From positions 2,720,780 to 2,784,779 of the forward strand of contig CM001167.1 in the NCBI GenBank assembly GCA_000212915.1: a DNA stretch of 64,000 bases, read 5' to 3'. The position numbers were made by a program, and so were the translations under genes. The notes beneath the pieces were generated by a model. It was not told where the DNA came from. It did no database searches and worked only from the letters and a program-made list of their open reading frames with translations. Of this stretch, positions 1-8,813 are shown piece by piece. Positions within the stretch are counted from its first letter, which is position 1. Every line of letters begins with the position of its first letter. Source of the DNA: Bacteroides coprosuis DSM 18011. GTDB lineage: Bacteria > Bacteroidota > Bacteroidia > Bacteroidales > Bacteroidaceae.

Positions 1-8
1 CAAAAACA

Positions 9-1082
9 ATGATGAAACGACTACTCACAGCAAGCCTGAGTCTACTATTTTGTTTAGGTGCTTCTGCTCAAGTAAACTTTGGAGAAGTGGTAAACACTCT
101 TGGAGAAAGATTAACATTCTCTGGATATGCCCAAGCTGGTTATACTTACGAGCACCAGTATAATAACCAAAATACGTTCGACATGAAACGTGTATCTCTA
201 ACCATCAATGGACAAATAACAGATCGTTGGAGTGCTAGTGTTACACTAGATCCAAAAAATGGAACTGCACTAGAATACTACACGGATTATGTTTTCTGCC
301 CTTACTTCAAAGCAAAGTTTGGACAGTTTAAGACTCCCTATACCTTTGAGAACCAACTATCTTCTGCCGCAATAGACCTTATAAATGGAGGTTCACAAGC
401 AATGCGCTACCTAGTAGGTACAGACGGTAGTGACGTAATGAACTATAAAAATACAGGCCGCGATCTAGGATTTATGGTATATGGCGACTTCTTATATGGA
501 TTATTCGATTACACTCTAGCCATAATGAATGGACAAGGATATAATAAATCCGACAGAAACAGCCAAAAAGATTTCGTAGGAAGATTAAACTTCAATCTTG
601 GTGACAACTTTAAATTAGGTGGTTCTTTCATCTTAGGAAGAGGTAATGCCATAGCAGACTACACTCCTCTAGGAATTACAGAAGGAGAGAACTACAAACG
701 TAACCGTTGGGCAATCAGTGCTAAATATAAATCTGACCTACTAGACCTTACATCAGAATACTTAGCAGGTAACGATAATGGAGCGAAAAGCAAAGGATGT
801 TATGCTACAGCCATCTTTCACCTAAATAATAAATTTGATATTGTAACCTCATACGACTACTTCAATACTAGACAGTTTGATGGAGTTTCCGATAAAGAAA
901 AAATGGATGATTTAACAAGCTTCAAAGGCATAGCGCCCGGAGAAATACAAAATAATTATATTGCAGGATTTCAATATTGGTTCTATCCAAAATGTAGAAT
1001 TCAAGTACAATATGTGTACAACGACTGTCATGTACAAAAGAATACATCTTCAATATTGACTCAATTACAGGTTGCTTTTTAA
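9..1082 (+). CDS. outer-membrane porin, OprO/OprP (phosphate-selective porin) type
   Basis: A 357-residue protein starting at tandem ATG codons (9 or 12), with a clear signal peptide ending near residue 20 at ASAQ. The mature part is rich in Tyr, Asn, Gly and alternating polar/hydrophobic stretches, and it ends in the aromatic C-terminus QLQVAF, as expected for a beta-barrel exported to the outer membrane. The pattern of GYAQAGYTYE near the start and GQFKTPYTFENQ around residue 110 fits the OprO/OprP porin family of Bacteroidetes. Substrate cannot be told from sequence. It lies 22 bp ahead of the glutaminase gene on the same strand, so the two may be co-transcribed; the porin might admit glutamine or another solute, which is inference only. 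Upstream control is outside the window. Confidence 0.8.
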   Translation: MMKRLLTASLSLLFCLGASAQVNFGEVVNTLGERLTFSGYAQAGYTYEHQYNNQNTFDMKRVSLTINGQITDRWSASVTLDPKNGTALEYYTDYVFCPYFKAKFGQFKTPYTFENQLSSAAIDLINGGSQAMRYLVGTDGSDVMNYKNTGRDLGFMVYGDFLYGLFDYTLAIMNGQGYNKSDRNSQKDFVGRLNFNLGDNFKLGGSFILGRGNAIADYTPLGITEGENYKRNRWAISAKYKSDLLDLTSEYLAGNDNGAKSKGCYATAIFHLNNKFDIVTSYDYFNTRQFDGVSDKEKMDDLTSFKGIAPGEIQNNYIAGFQYWFYPKCRIQVQYVYNDCHVQKNTSSILTQLQVAF

Positions 1083-1104
1083 ACCTTAAACTATATAAAA
1101 AATC

Positions 1105-2019
1105 ATGGGGTATCAACAGATTCTTGAAGAGATTTATCAAGAGACGCAGCAATTTTCCCACATTGGTGAGCCTGCCTCATACATACCTGAACTAACCAAA
1201 GTAGATCCGAACCAGTATGGTATCTGCTTAAAGACGATGGAAGGTGAAACCTTCCATATTGGAGATAGCAATACACCATTTGCTATTCAAAGTATAGCAA
1301 AAGTTTTTTCTTTAGCAATGGCCTTTCATCTTAGAGGAGAAAAGCTATGGAAAAGAGTAGGTGTAGAACCATCAGGTAGTGCATTCAACTCTGTCATTCA
1401 ATTAGAATTGGAAAGAGGAATTCCTCGCAATCCTCTCATTAATGCAGGGGCACTTGTTGTAGCAGATATTCTACTCACAGAGCTAGAGTACCCCGAAGAA
1501 CAATTCCTAAAATTTGTTCAAGCACTATGCCACACAAAAGACATTACATACAATGAAAGTATGGCTGTATCAGAAAGAGAAAACGGATTCTTAAATGCAG
1601 CGATTGCAAATATGCTAAAGTACTATGGCAATATAGAGAACGACATAGAACGCGTCCTTCGCTTTTACTTTAGGCAATGTTCGCTAACTATGAATTGCGA
1701 ACAGCTAGCAACAGCATTCCTTCCCTTCTCAGACCATACACAGCCTTTTCAGTTTGAAGAGACAAAGCTCACAAGCTCTCAAGTAAAACGTATCAATGCT
1801 ATTATGCAAACTTGTGGCTTTTACGACGAAGCTGGAGAATTCTCTTTCACTGTTGGGCTACCAGGTAAAAGTGGTGTAGGTGGAGGCATAGCAGCCATTT
1901 GCCCTAGAAGATATTCTGTAGCCGTATGGAGTCCAAGATTGAATAAAAAAGGGAACTCTGTTATGGGAATGAAAGCCTTAGAAATGCTCACTACTAAAAC
2001 AGAAGTCAGTATATTCTAA
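1105..2019 (+). CDS. glsA: glutaminase A
   Basis: A 304-residue cytosolic glutaminase, which hydrolyses L-glutamine to glutamate and ammonia. It has the serine-dependent beta-lactamase-like glutaminase fold; the catalytic Ser-x-x-Lys motif is visible as S63-I-A-K66 within FAIQSIAKVF. Other family blocks are NPLINAGALV near residue 115, SERENGFLNAAIA near 155 and the Gly-rich GLPGKSGVGGGIAA near 255. The length matches the bacterial family (about 300 residues). It starts 22 bp after the porin stop and ends 15 bp before a strong hairpin, so it is probably the last gene of that transcript. No signal peptide is seen. Confidence 0.95.
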   Translation: MGYQQILEEIYQETQQFSHIGEPASYIPELTKVDPNQYGICLKTMEGETFHIGDSNTPFAIQSIAKVFSLAMAFHLRGEKLWKRVGVEPSGSAFNSVIQLELERGIPRNPLINAGALVVADILLTELEYPEEQFLKFVQALCHTKDITYNESMAVSERENGFLNAAIANMLKYYGNIENDIERVLRFYFRQCSLTMNCEQLATAFLPFSDHTQPFQFEETKLTSSQVKRINAIMQTCGFYDEAGEFSFTVGLPGKSGVGGGIAAICPRRYSVAVWSPRLNKKGNSVMGMKALEMLTTKTEVSIF

Positions 2020-2034
2020 ACTCTTTAAAAAACA

Positions 2035-2066
2035 CAATAAAAGCTGGCTCAAACCAGCTTTTATTG
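2035..2066 (+). terminator. rho-independent terminator after glsA
   Basis: A perfect 13-bp stem, 2035-2047 (CAATAAAAGCTGG) pairing with 2054-2066, closed by a six-base loop. The A-rich left arm and T-rich right arm make it able to act on both strands, but only glsA reads into it here. Confidence 0.85.
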
Positions 2067-2205
2067 TATCAAGCCACTTCACAGTCTGTTTTTTTTATTT
2101 ATTTAGAAAAGTAAAAAATAAAAATATGGGCAGTCCTCTCCTTTTTTAATTACATTTATGCACACTATCTAATACTTAATAAAAATAGATTCTTATTTTT
2201 GGCAT

Positions 2206-2213
2206 TATTTTTG
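2206..2213 (+). promoter_or_regulatory. possible -7 promoter box upstream of the TPR gene
   Basis: TATTTTTG fits the Bacteroidetes -7 consensus TAnnTTTG and lies 77 bp before the TPR start codon. No TTTG is found at the usual 19-21 bp further upstream, so support is partial. Confidence 0.4.
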
Positions 2214-2289
2214 CAGTTTAGATAGTAGTATAAATACAGAAGATGAAAACAACCTCTTAATATTTTCCCTAAACAAAGGAAGTAAAATA

Positions 2290-4473
2290 ATGGATGAGAA
2301 ATTTTTAAATAAGCAATACACCTATATCAATACTCTTTTACAACAAAAGAGGCTAAAAGATGCTATTTCTGAACTAGAGTCCACCTTTTGGGAGGCACCA
2401 AAAGATGAACTTAACAATATAAAGATGCCCTACCAATACATGTTGCAATATATGTTGGAAGGGGCACAAGACCCACAACGCTATACACTTTATAATAAGC
2501 TAGTTAAAGACACCCTTGAATATACAGACAAAGTATTCTGTAAAGAATTAGATAAGGTTTCTTCCAATACTTACCACAGAAAAAGAAGAGAAGAATCTGA
2601 TAAAATAAACAGCTCTACCTATTTGGGGTTATTGAAAACTCTAGAAGGATTTAAGGATGAACTAGCAGTGGGCGACTTAATTAATGATGAGGAAAAGCTG
2701 AATACAGTTTTAGCAAGACATGAAAAAGCACTTTCTGATTTATTTTTGAAAGCTTGGCTCTCTGACACATGGTCAGTTGCCGACAAAGAAGAAGCATCGA
2801 GTTTCTTAGAGTCAAATTTGCTTATAGAATCAGATCTATCCTTATTTATAAGTGCAGTCACTCTAGCCTCTATCCAATACTTTGATGCCAAAAAAGTTTC
2901 TTGGCTAATTGATGCTTACAATAAGCAATCTATTTTTGCTAGTCCACGAGCATTAGTTGGATTGGTTATGATTATTCATCTTCAAAACGAAAGACTCTCC
3001 TACTACCCAGAGCTCAATGCTAAAATATCATTTTTACTTGAAGACCCTAAGGTAGAAAATCTAATCAACTCTATTTATCTTCAGCTGTTACAAGCACAAG
3101 AAACAGAAAAGATAGATAAAAGAATGCGTGAAGAAATTATTCCTGGAATGATAAAAAATGCATCTTCTCTAAAAGATTTAAAATTTGGATTTGAAGAAGG
3201 AGAAGATGAGTTAAACGATCATAATCCAGACTGGGCTAACTCTTTTGAAAACTCTGAAGCAGATAAGATGATGAAAGAGATGGCTAATCTACAGATGGAA
3301 GGAGCCGATATCTATATGAGTTCATTCTCCATGCTAAAAGGTTATCCATTCTTTTATTCTATTCAAAATTGGTTCTACCCCTTTGAAAAGAATCATTCAT
3401 CAGTATATAATGAATTTGGAGGCAAAGATTATAAAGGATCTATTGTTGACCTCATTCTCAATTCGGGTATGTTCTGTAATAGTGATAAATACTCACTATG
3501 TTTCACCTTTTTACATTTCCCAAAAATGCAAAGAGACTTAATGTTATCACAACTTACCGAACAACAAATGGGAGGATTGGAAGATGAACAAAAATCAATG
3601 CACCTAAAAGAGTTATCTAAAAAACCACAAATTATTTCAAATCAATATATTCACGATTTATATCGCTTTTACAAATTATATAGAGATCATAGAGATTTTA
3701 AAAGTATTTTTAGTGAAACCCTAAAGTTTCAAGAGCTACCTCAGTTTAATTTTCTAAAGAAAAACTCTACCTATTTATTCCAAATAGCAGATTTTTTCTT
3801 GAAGAACGAGCATTATGATAGAGCTATAGAAATATATGAAGTCTTAAAAGAGACGAATGATTTCTCTTTTGACTTATTCCAAAAAAAGGGTTATTGCCAC
3901 CAAAAATTAAAGCAATACGACCAAGCTATTACTGCATATATTAAAGCAGATATGATTAAAGCAGATAATATATGGACTAATAGCCATTTGGCTATTTGCT
4001 ATAGAGCAACAGAGCAGTATGACAAAGCCCTCTATTATTATCAAGCAGTAGAAAAAGTGCAACCCGAGAATCTCTCTACTCTATTTTATATCGGTATGTG
4101 TTATACCTCCATGGAGCAATATGATAAGGCTCTACAATATTTCTTTAAAATGGATTTTATAAAGAACAATAATAAAAAAGCATGGAGAGCAATTGGCTGG
4201 TGTTCATTTATATCAGGAAAGGGCAAACAGGCACAACGTTATTATCAGAAAATATTAAATAATAAACCATTAGCAATAGACTACTTAAACGCAGGACACG
4301 TAGAATGGGCACTAGGCAACCTTAAAAAAACAGTAGAATGCTATAAGCAGGCAATCAAAGGATATGGAAGTAAAAATGAATTTATACAATTCATTGAAAA
4401 AGACAAACCCTCATTAATAAAACAAGGAATACCCGAAGCGGATATTCCTTTGCTAATAGATCTTCTTGATTAA
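2290..4473 (+). CDS. large TPR-repeat protein of unknown function
   Basis: A 727-residue protein without a signal peptide, so probably cytoplasmic. The first 480 residues or so are mostly helical by composition and I recognise no domain there. The C-terminal third (about residues 505-710) contains tandem tetratricopeptide repeats, for example YDRAIEIYEVLKE, YDQAITAYIKAD, YDKALYYYQAVEK and YDKALQYFFKMDF, spaced about 34 residues apart. TPR arrays mediate protein-protein contacts. It stands alone, after the glsA terminator and convergent with maf (6-bp gap between stop codons). Function not assignable from sequence. Confidence 0.8.
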   Translation: MDEKFLNKQYTYINTLLQQKRLKDAISELESTFWEAPKDELNNIKMPYQYMLQYMLEGAQDPQRYTLYNKLVKDTLEYTDKVFCKELDKVSSNTYHRKRREESDKINSSTYLGLLKTLEGFKDELAVGDLINDEEKLNTVLARHEKALSDLFLKAWLSDTWSVADKEEASSFLESNLLIESDLSLFISAVTLASIQYFDAKKVSWLIDAYNKQSIFASPRALVGLVMIIHLQNERLSYYPELNAKISFLLEDPKVENLINSIYLQLLQAQETEKIDKRMREEIIPGMIKNASSLKDLKFGFEEGEDELNDHNPDWANSFENSEADKMMKEMANLQMEGADIYMSSFSMLKGYPFFYSIQNWFYPFEKNHSSVYNEFGGKDYKGSIVDLILNSGMFCNSDKYSLCFTFLHFPKMQRDLMLSQLTEQQMGGLEDEQKSMHLKELSKKPQIISNQYIHDLYRFYKLYRDHRDFKSIFSETLKFQELPQFNFLKKNSTYLFQIADFFLKNEHYDRAIEIYEVLKETNDFSFDLFQKKGYCHQKLKQYDQAITAYIKADMIKADNIWTNSHLAICYRATEQYDKALYYYQAVEKVQPENLSTLFYIGMCYTSMEQYDKALQYFFKMDFIKNNNKKAWRAIGWCSFISGKGKQAQRYYQKILNNKPLAIDYLNAGHVEWALGNLKKTVECYKQAIKGYGSKNEFIQFIEKDKPSLIKQGIPEADIPLLIDLLD

Positions 4474-4479
4474 ACAAAT

Positions 4480-5064
4480 TTAATCTATATTTTTCAACTC
4501 CCTGTACAGTTTCTGTATGGGGAGTCCCATTACATTGAAGTAACTTCCTTCAATCTTTTCTACACCAATATAGCCAATCCACTCTTGCACCCCATAAGCA
4601 CCTGCTTTATCAAATGGTGCAAAATTATCGACATAATAAATAATCTCATCTTCTGTTAAATTCGCAAATTGCACAGAAGTAATGGAGTCAAAAACTTTAC
4701 GTCCATGGTTCGTAAGCAAGCATACACCAGTAACAACATGATGAACCTTTCCAGATAAAGAATGAAGCATACAAATAGCATGCTCTCTCGACTGAGGTTT
4801 TCCGAGCACTTTGTCTCCTACTACAACTACAGTATCAGCAGTAATAATTAATTCATCAGGAGCAATAATATCTTCATACGCATTTGCCTTACGCTGGGCA
4901 ATAAATTGGGCTACATCATCAGCATCCAAATCTTCAGGGAATGACTCGTCAATATCTTTCAATGTTTTCACTTCAAAAGATATCCCCAACCCCTTTAATA
5001 ACTCATGTCTACGAGGAGAGTTAGAAGCTAAAATAACACGATATTTATCTAAATTTTCAAGCAT
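4480..5064 (-). CDS. maf: Maf-type nucleoside triphosphate pyrophosphatase
   Basis: A 194-residue protein of the Maf/HAM1-like family, which hydrolyses non-canonical or modified nucleoside triphosphates to monophosphates and can inhibit septum formation when overproduced. The signature N-terminus ILASNSPRRHELL occurs at residues 11-23. The metal/catalytic block ITADTVV is near residue 74 and GKPQSREHAICML follows. A KIEGSYFNVMGLPIQ C-terminal block is also typical. Length is normal for the family. It is the last gene of a four-gene minus-strand operon, 12 bp after the kdsC-like gene. Whether it prefers dTTP/UTP or m7GTP cannot be judged here. Confidence 0.93.
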   Translation of the reverse strand: MLENLDKYRVILASNSPRRHELLKGLGISFEVKTLKDIDESFPEDLDADDVAQFIAQRKANAYEDIIAPDELIITADTVVVVGDKVLGKPQSREHAICMLHSLSGKVHHVVTGVCLLTNHGRKVFDSITSVQFANLTEDEIIYYVDNFAPFDKAGAYGVQEWIGYIGVEKIEGSYFNVMGLPIQKLYRELKNID

Positions 5065-5076
5065 AACTTAAATCCT

Positions 5077-5598
5077 TTACCAGCCAAAAGCCTCATCAGC
5101 CATCCATGTTCCCTGAGCTTTAAGCACCTGCTCAATAACGTCACGAACACAACCATAGCCTCCATTTTTATGAGAAATATATTTGGATATTTCTTTCACT
5201 TCAGGAACAGCATCTTTAGGACAACAAGGTAATCCACAAGTACGCATAACTTCTAAATCGGGCACATCATCACCCATATATAGAATTTCTTCGTCTTTTA
5301 AATTATACTTGTTTTTGAAGTGTTCGTAGTCGTGAATTTTCACAGAAGATCCCAAATAAACATCCTTAGATCCAAGTCCTTCATAACGTATTCTTACAGC
5401 TACAGTTTTACCTCCAGTAATAATAGCAACATGTAAACCCTGTTTTACAGCAAGCTGCATGGCATAACCATCTTTGGTATTGACTGTTCTCATTGGTTCT
5501 CCTGAGGGATGAAGAGGAATCATCTCACTACTTAACACACCATCCACATCAAAAGCTAATGCTTTTATATTCTTTAAATCGTAATTAATTGTACTCAC
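5077..5598 (-). CDS. kdsC: HAD-family phosphatase, KdsC-like (3-deoxy-D-manno-octulosonate 8-phosphate phosphatase)
   Basis: A 173-residue HAD phosphatase. The catalytic Asp pair is at D17 and D19 in FDVDGVL, the second motif is IITGG near residue 60, and the [19 protein letters not shown] block near 109-127 supplies the metal-binding acidic residues and the typical KdsC-family tail. The family removes phosphate from Kdo-8-phosphate, a step in making the inner core sugar of lipopolysaccharide, in the cytoplasm as a tetramer. Its start overlaps the DUF2520 stop by one base, indicating translational coupling. KdsC and other C0-type HAD phosphatases look alike, so the substrate is a family-based assignment. 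Confidence 0.88.
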   Translation of the reverse strand: MSTINYDLKNIKALAFDVDGVLSSEMIPLHPSGEPMRTVNTKDGYAMQLAVKQGLHVAIITGGKTVAVRIRYEGLGSKDVYLGSSVKIHDYEHFKNKYNLKDEEILYMGDDVPDLEVMRTCGLPCCPKDAVPEVKEISKYISHKNGGYGCVRDVIEQVLKAQGTWMADEAFGW

Positions 5599-6386
5599 TA
5601 TTTATCTGATTTATGATTTAATATACTTGAGCTTAACAACTTATAAATAGCCTGAATATCAGGCATATCCTTCAGCATATTAAGATGCTCATTCATAACA
5701 TCTTGATCATTTCTAATAGCAGGTCCGGTTTGGGCTTTATGGGGTTGTACTTGATGAACTTTTCGAGTAGTTTCATCAATCAGCGAAAGCATAGATTCAA
5801 AAGGCAATCCATACTTTTGAAGTATCTCTGCAGAGAGAGAATACATATGATTGGCAAAATTAGAAGCAAACACAGCTGCTAGATGGAGCTTTTTACGCTG
5901 TGCTGAATCTGCTTCAAATATTTTTGAAGAAAGTTCAGAAGCAATAGAAATCAATAAGTCCTTATCTTCTTCATTGTTTGCCTCAATAAAAAAAGGAATC
6001 GTATCAAACTCTACAGCTCTACTTTTACTAAATGTCTGCATAGGATATAACACTCCACACCTCTGAGTATATGGCTTTAGTACATCCATAGGAATGCTGC
6101 CAGCAGTATGAACAACTAAAGCATCACTCTTTTGCTCCATAATTTGGGGTATAAGTTCTAAAAAAGCACCATCTCTCAACGATATAATATATAAATCTTT
6201 ATGAAGTAAGACATCCTCTAAATGAGTAGTGTACTCAGCTCCAACAGCATTGGCAAGCAACTTAGCAGAATCTTCAGTTCTACTATATACTTGATCAATT
6301 TTAAAATGATGCTGATGCAAGGACTTAGCCAGATTTGTAGCTAAATTACCTGCACCTATAAATACGATATGTAAATTGTGATGCAC
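5598..6386 (-). CDS. Rossmann-fold protein with DUF2520 domain (F420/NADP oxidoreductase-like)
   Basis: A 262-residue protein. The N-terminus has a dinucleotide-binding Rossmann motif, [16 protein letters not shown] at residues 8-23, followed by a region resembling ketopantoate/pyrroline-carboxylate reductases, with [11 protein letters not shown] near 93 and the block [11 protein letters not shown] at about 110-120. The C-terminal half, with [20 protein letters not shown], matches the DUF2520 domain. The family is widespread in Bacteroidetes with no proven substrate. It sits in an operon with one-base overlaps to both neighbours (nitroreductase upstream, KdsC downstream). The enzymatic role is unknown. 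Confidence 0.85.
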   Translation of the reverse strand: MHHNLHIVFIGAGNLATNLAKSLHQHHFKIDQVYSRTEDSAKLLANAVGAEYTTHLEDVLLHKDLYIISLRDGAFLELIPQIMEQKSDALVVHTAGSIPMDVLKPYTQRCGVLYPMQTFSKSRAVEFDTIPFFIEANNEEDKDLLISIASELSSKIFEADSAQRKKLHLAAVFASNFANHMYSLSAEILQKYGLPFESMLSLIDETTRKVHQVQPHKAQTGPAIRNDQDVMNEHLNMLKDMPDIQAIYKLLSSSILNHKSDK

Positions 6387-6925
6387 TATTCTTGTATTTT
6401 ATAACCATTGATATGAACCTTCTCCCATTTTAGTTTAGATTCATCAAAAGGAGCTTTTTCTTCATCTTTGTGTCCTATAGCAATCACACTCAACACTTGT
6501 AACTGCAATGGAATATCTAATATATCTCTAATATTTTCTTCTGCTGGAACATCCATTTCATCTAAACGTCCACGCATTTGAACCCAACAGCTACCTAAAC
6601 CTAAGTCTTCAGCTTGAAGTTGAATTAAAGTACAAGCGATAGATGTGTCTTCGATCCACACATCAGAAGTCAAAGGATCTCCTAAAACTACTATTGCAAG
6701 AGGTGCACCTTCAATCAATTTAGCACCATGCTTCTTGACACGAGCAAGCTTAGCAAGTTTTTCGGCCTCATCAACTATGACAAACTGCCAAGGAGTAGAC
6801 CGTTTAGATGAGGGAGCCATAAGGGCAGCCTTCATCAGGGTTACCACATCATCCTGATCTATTTTTTCACTCGTAAATTTACGAGTACTTCGACGACTTT
6901 TAAGTAATTCCGAAAAATTTCCCAT
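6386..6925 (-). CDS. nitroreductase family protein
   Basis: A 179-residue FMN-dependent nitroreductase-like enzyme, first gene of the minus-strand operon. Family features are the N-terminal SRRSTRKF (FMN phosphate-binding Arg/Ser cluster), LMKAALMAPSSKRSTPWQFVIV around residues 34-55 and EDLGLGSCWVQMRGR. I chose the ATG at 6925 (MGNFSELL) rather than an upstream start at 7021: the extra 32 residues are unlike the family and a -7 promoter box (6960-6967) lies inside them. Such enzymes reduce nitro compounds, quinones or flavins with NAD(P)H; the natural substrate is unknown. Confidence 0.88.
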   Translation of the reverse strand: MGNFSELLKSRRSTRKFTSEKIDQDDVVTLMKAALMAPSSKRSTPWQFVIVDEAEKLAKLARVKKHGAKLIEGAPLAIVVLGDPLTSDVWIEDTSIACTLIQLQAEDLGLGSCWVQMRGRLDEMDVPAEENIRDILDIPLQLQVLSVIAIGHKDEEKAPFDESKLKWEKVHINGYKIQE

Positions 6926-6959
6926 ACTAATATGTATTGTTTTTAGATTTAGATTTGCA

Positions 6960-6967
6960 CAAAGATA
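6960..6967 (-). promoter_or_regulatory. -7 promoter box for the nitroreductase-DUF2520-kdsC-maf operon
   Basis: Read on the minus strand, TATCTTTG matches TAnnTTTG exactly and lies 34 bp upstream of the chosen nitroreductase ATG. No clear -33 TTTG was found. Confidence 0.6.
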
Positions 6968-7167
6968 ACAAAAACTATACTTGAACGTCTTCTTGTTAAC
7001 ACTACTTTTTATCAAAAGCATAAAGAATCAAGTCTCAGATACTAAGTCCTATTACCCCTAGCTAGGGTACAGACAATTAAAAACTTCACACTATAAACAG
7101 GCATAGTACTATCAATTTGTTAGAAAACATTTAAGACAAAGAACTAACAATTATGAAATAAAAAATG

Positions 7168-7175
7168 TAAATTTG
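7168..7175 (+). promoter_or_regulatory. -7 promoter box abutting the GNAT-like gene start
   Basis: TAAATTTG matches TAnnTTTG. The last G is only six bases before the ATG at 7182, so transcription should begin at or just before the start codon, giving a leaderless or nearly leaderless mRNA. Confidence 0.55.
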
Positions 7176-7181
7176 TATAGC

Positions 7182-8177
7182 ATGGCTATAAAATTAACAA
7201 CATATTATCGTTCTAAAGACATACCAGATCTTCCAGGACAAAACACTTTTCATTCGAAAGATCTATTTGTCGTATACGAAAACACAAAAGGATATACACC
7301 CTTGTTAATTGTTGCTACTGACGGTGATAAAGTAATGGGTAAGATTTTAGCAGCCATACGAAAAAAAACAACTTCCTTCATCATACCTACCGTTTTCAAA
7401 AAATGCGAAGTTTATGGATGTGGAGAGTATTTTTGTGAGAAAGAAGAATCTGAAATTCTTTTTGGGGAGTTATTAAAACACTTAACAAGAGAAGCTTTAC
7501 GGAAATGCTTCCTTATCGAATTTAGAAATTTAGGAAACCCATTAGTCGGATACAAGCACTTTAAAGACAATCTTTTCTTTGCAGTAAACTGGCTGAGAGT
7601 TAGAAATAAGCTACAAACAGAAGGTCCCATTGAAAAAGAATTCAGTCAGTCTCGCATTCGACAAATTCGAAAAGCACTAAAAAATGGAGCCGAAGTTTTA
7701 GAAGCTAAAACACAAGAAGAAGTAGAGAAATTTGCGGTTATGCTCCGTAAGATATATTCGACACATATTCGCAAACACTACCCCAGTATTGAATTCTTTC
7801 ACCATCTCAAAGATATCCCTCAAAACAAAGAGGGCAAGAGAATTACTTCTATATATATAGTCAAATATAAAAATAAAATTATTGGTGGATCTGCTTGTGC
7901 CTATTCAGCAGAAAACGCCTATTTATGGTTCTCGGGAGGTATGCGGCAAACTTATTCATCCGTTTACCCAGGAGTGCTAGCTGTTTGGATGGCACTAAAA
8001 ACCGCAAAAGAACAAGGCTATGAGCATTTAGAGTTTATGGACGTAGGCTTACCTTTTAAACGACACAGCTACAGAGAGTTTATTTTACGCTTTGGCGGTC
8101 AACAAAGTAGTACAAGAAGATGGTTTAGATTTAAATGGAGTTGGCTAAACAAACTCTTTAGAAAATTATATGAATAA
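7182..8177 (+). CDS. GNAT/FemAB-like acyltransferase-fold protein
   Basis: A 331-residue cytosolic protein. The C-terminal half resembles the GNAT/FemAB acyltransferase fold: YIVKYKNKIIGGSACAY (about residues 226-242), ENAYLWFSGGMRQ, VYPGVLAVWMALKTAKEQG and HLEFMDVGLPF; the order 'transport/aminoacyl acceptor strand, then ALK helix, then FMDVG' is typical. The N-terminal half has no motif I can name. I prefer the ATG at 7182 over an in-frame TTG at 7173, because that TTG lies within the -7 promoter box. The gene is divergent from the nitroreductase operon and appears monocistronic. Acyl donor and acceptor are unknown. Confidence 0.7.
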   Translation: MAIKLTTYYRSKDIPDLPGQNTFHSKDLFVVYENTKGYTPLLIVATDGDKVMGKILAAIRKKTTSFIIPTVFKKCEVYGCGEYFCEKEESEILFGELLKHLTREALRKCFLIEFRNLGNPLVGYKHFKDNLFFAVNWLRVRNKLQTEGPIEKEFSQSRIRQIRKALKNGAEVLEAKTQEEVEKFAVMLRKIYSTHIRKHYPSIEFFHHLKDIPQNKEGKRITSIYIVKYKNKIIGGSACAYSAENAYLWFSGGMRQTYSSVYPGVLAVWMALKTAKEQGYEHLEFMDVGLPFKRHSYREFILRFGGQQSSTRRWFRFKWSWLNKLFRKLYE

Positions 8178-8369
8178 TAAAAAATAAAATACTAACTTGA
8201 CAATTAATTAAAATGGCATATAAAAAAGGGTTTCACGATATCTTGAGGGTAAAATTTATATTTACTTTTTATTGATGAAATATTTCCATATTAAAATGAA
8301 TTTATATTTCTTTGCTATTGGAATTAACCTTATAATAAGGCATTTGTCATACTTAAAAAAATAATTATT

Positions 8370-8774
8370 ATGAAAATTTCGCACATTGAGCATCTAGGTA
8401 TTGCTGTTAAAAGCATCGAGGAGTCACTTCCTTATTTTGAGAATGTACTAGGTCTTAAATGCTACAACATTGAAACTGTTGAAGATCAGAAAGTAAAAAC
8501 TGCTTTCTTAAAAGTAGGTGAAGTAAAATTAGAACTTCTTGAACCAACAGCTCCTGATAGTCCAATCGCTAAATTCCTTGAAAAAAGAGGTCCTGGCATT
8601 CACCATTTAGCTTTTGCAGTAGAAGATGGTGTACAAAAAGCATTAACCGAAATAGAAGCTAAAGGCATTCGCCTAATTGATAAAGCTCCTCGTAAAGGTG
8701 CAGAAGGTTTAAATATTGCCTTCCTTCATCCAAAGTCAACAGAAGGTATCCTAACTGAACTTTGTGAAAAATAA
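8370..8774 (+). CDS. mce: methylmalonyl-CoA epimerase
   Basis: A 134-residue glyoxalase/VOC-fold protein that interconverts (S)- and (R)-methylmalonyl-CoA. The metal-binding pattern is visible: H8 in HIEHLGIAV, the Glu block KLELLEP near residue 65, H76-78 in GPGIHHLAF and the final Glu in the C-terminal block GILTELCEK. Length is the family norm. It is the first gene of a five-gene cluster whose other products form a biotin- and sodium-dependent methylmalonyl-CoA decarboxylase. Together they convert the methylmalonyl-CoA made from succinyl-CoA to propionyl-CoA, the propionate-forming branch of Bacteroidales fermentation. No convincing -7 box was found in the preceding 190 bp. Confidence 0.95.
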   Translation: MKISHIEHLGIAVKSIEESLPYFENVLGLKCYNIETVEDQKVKTAFLKVGEVKLELLEPTAPDSPIAKFLEKRGPGIHHLAFAVEDGVQKALTEIEAKGIRLIDKAPRKGAEGLNIAFLHPKSTEGILTELCEK

Positions 8775-8813
8775 TATCTATCTATACAAATACTAATTTC
8801 TAAACATAAAATT

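Noticed and set aside
6926-7021. N-terminal extension of the nitroreductase
   Set aside because: The promoter box 6960-6967 lies inside it and the extra residues do not look like the family.
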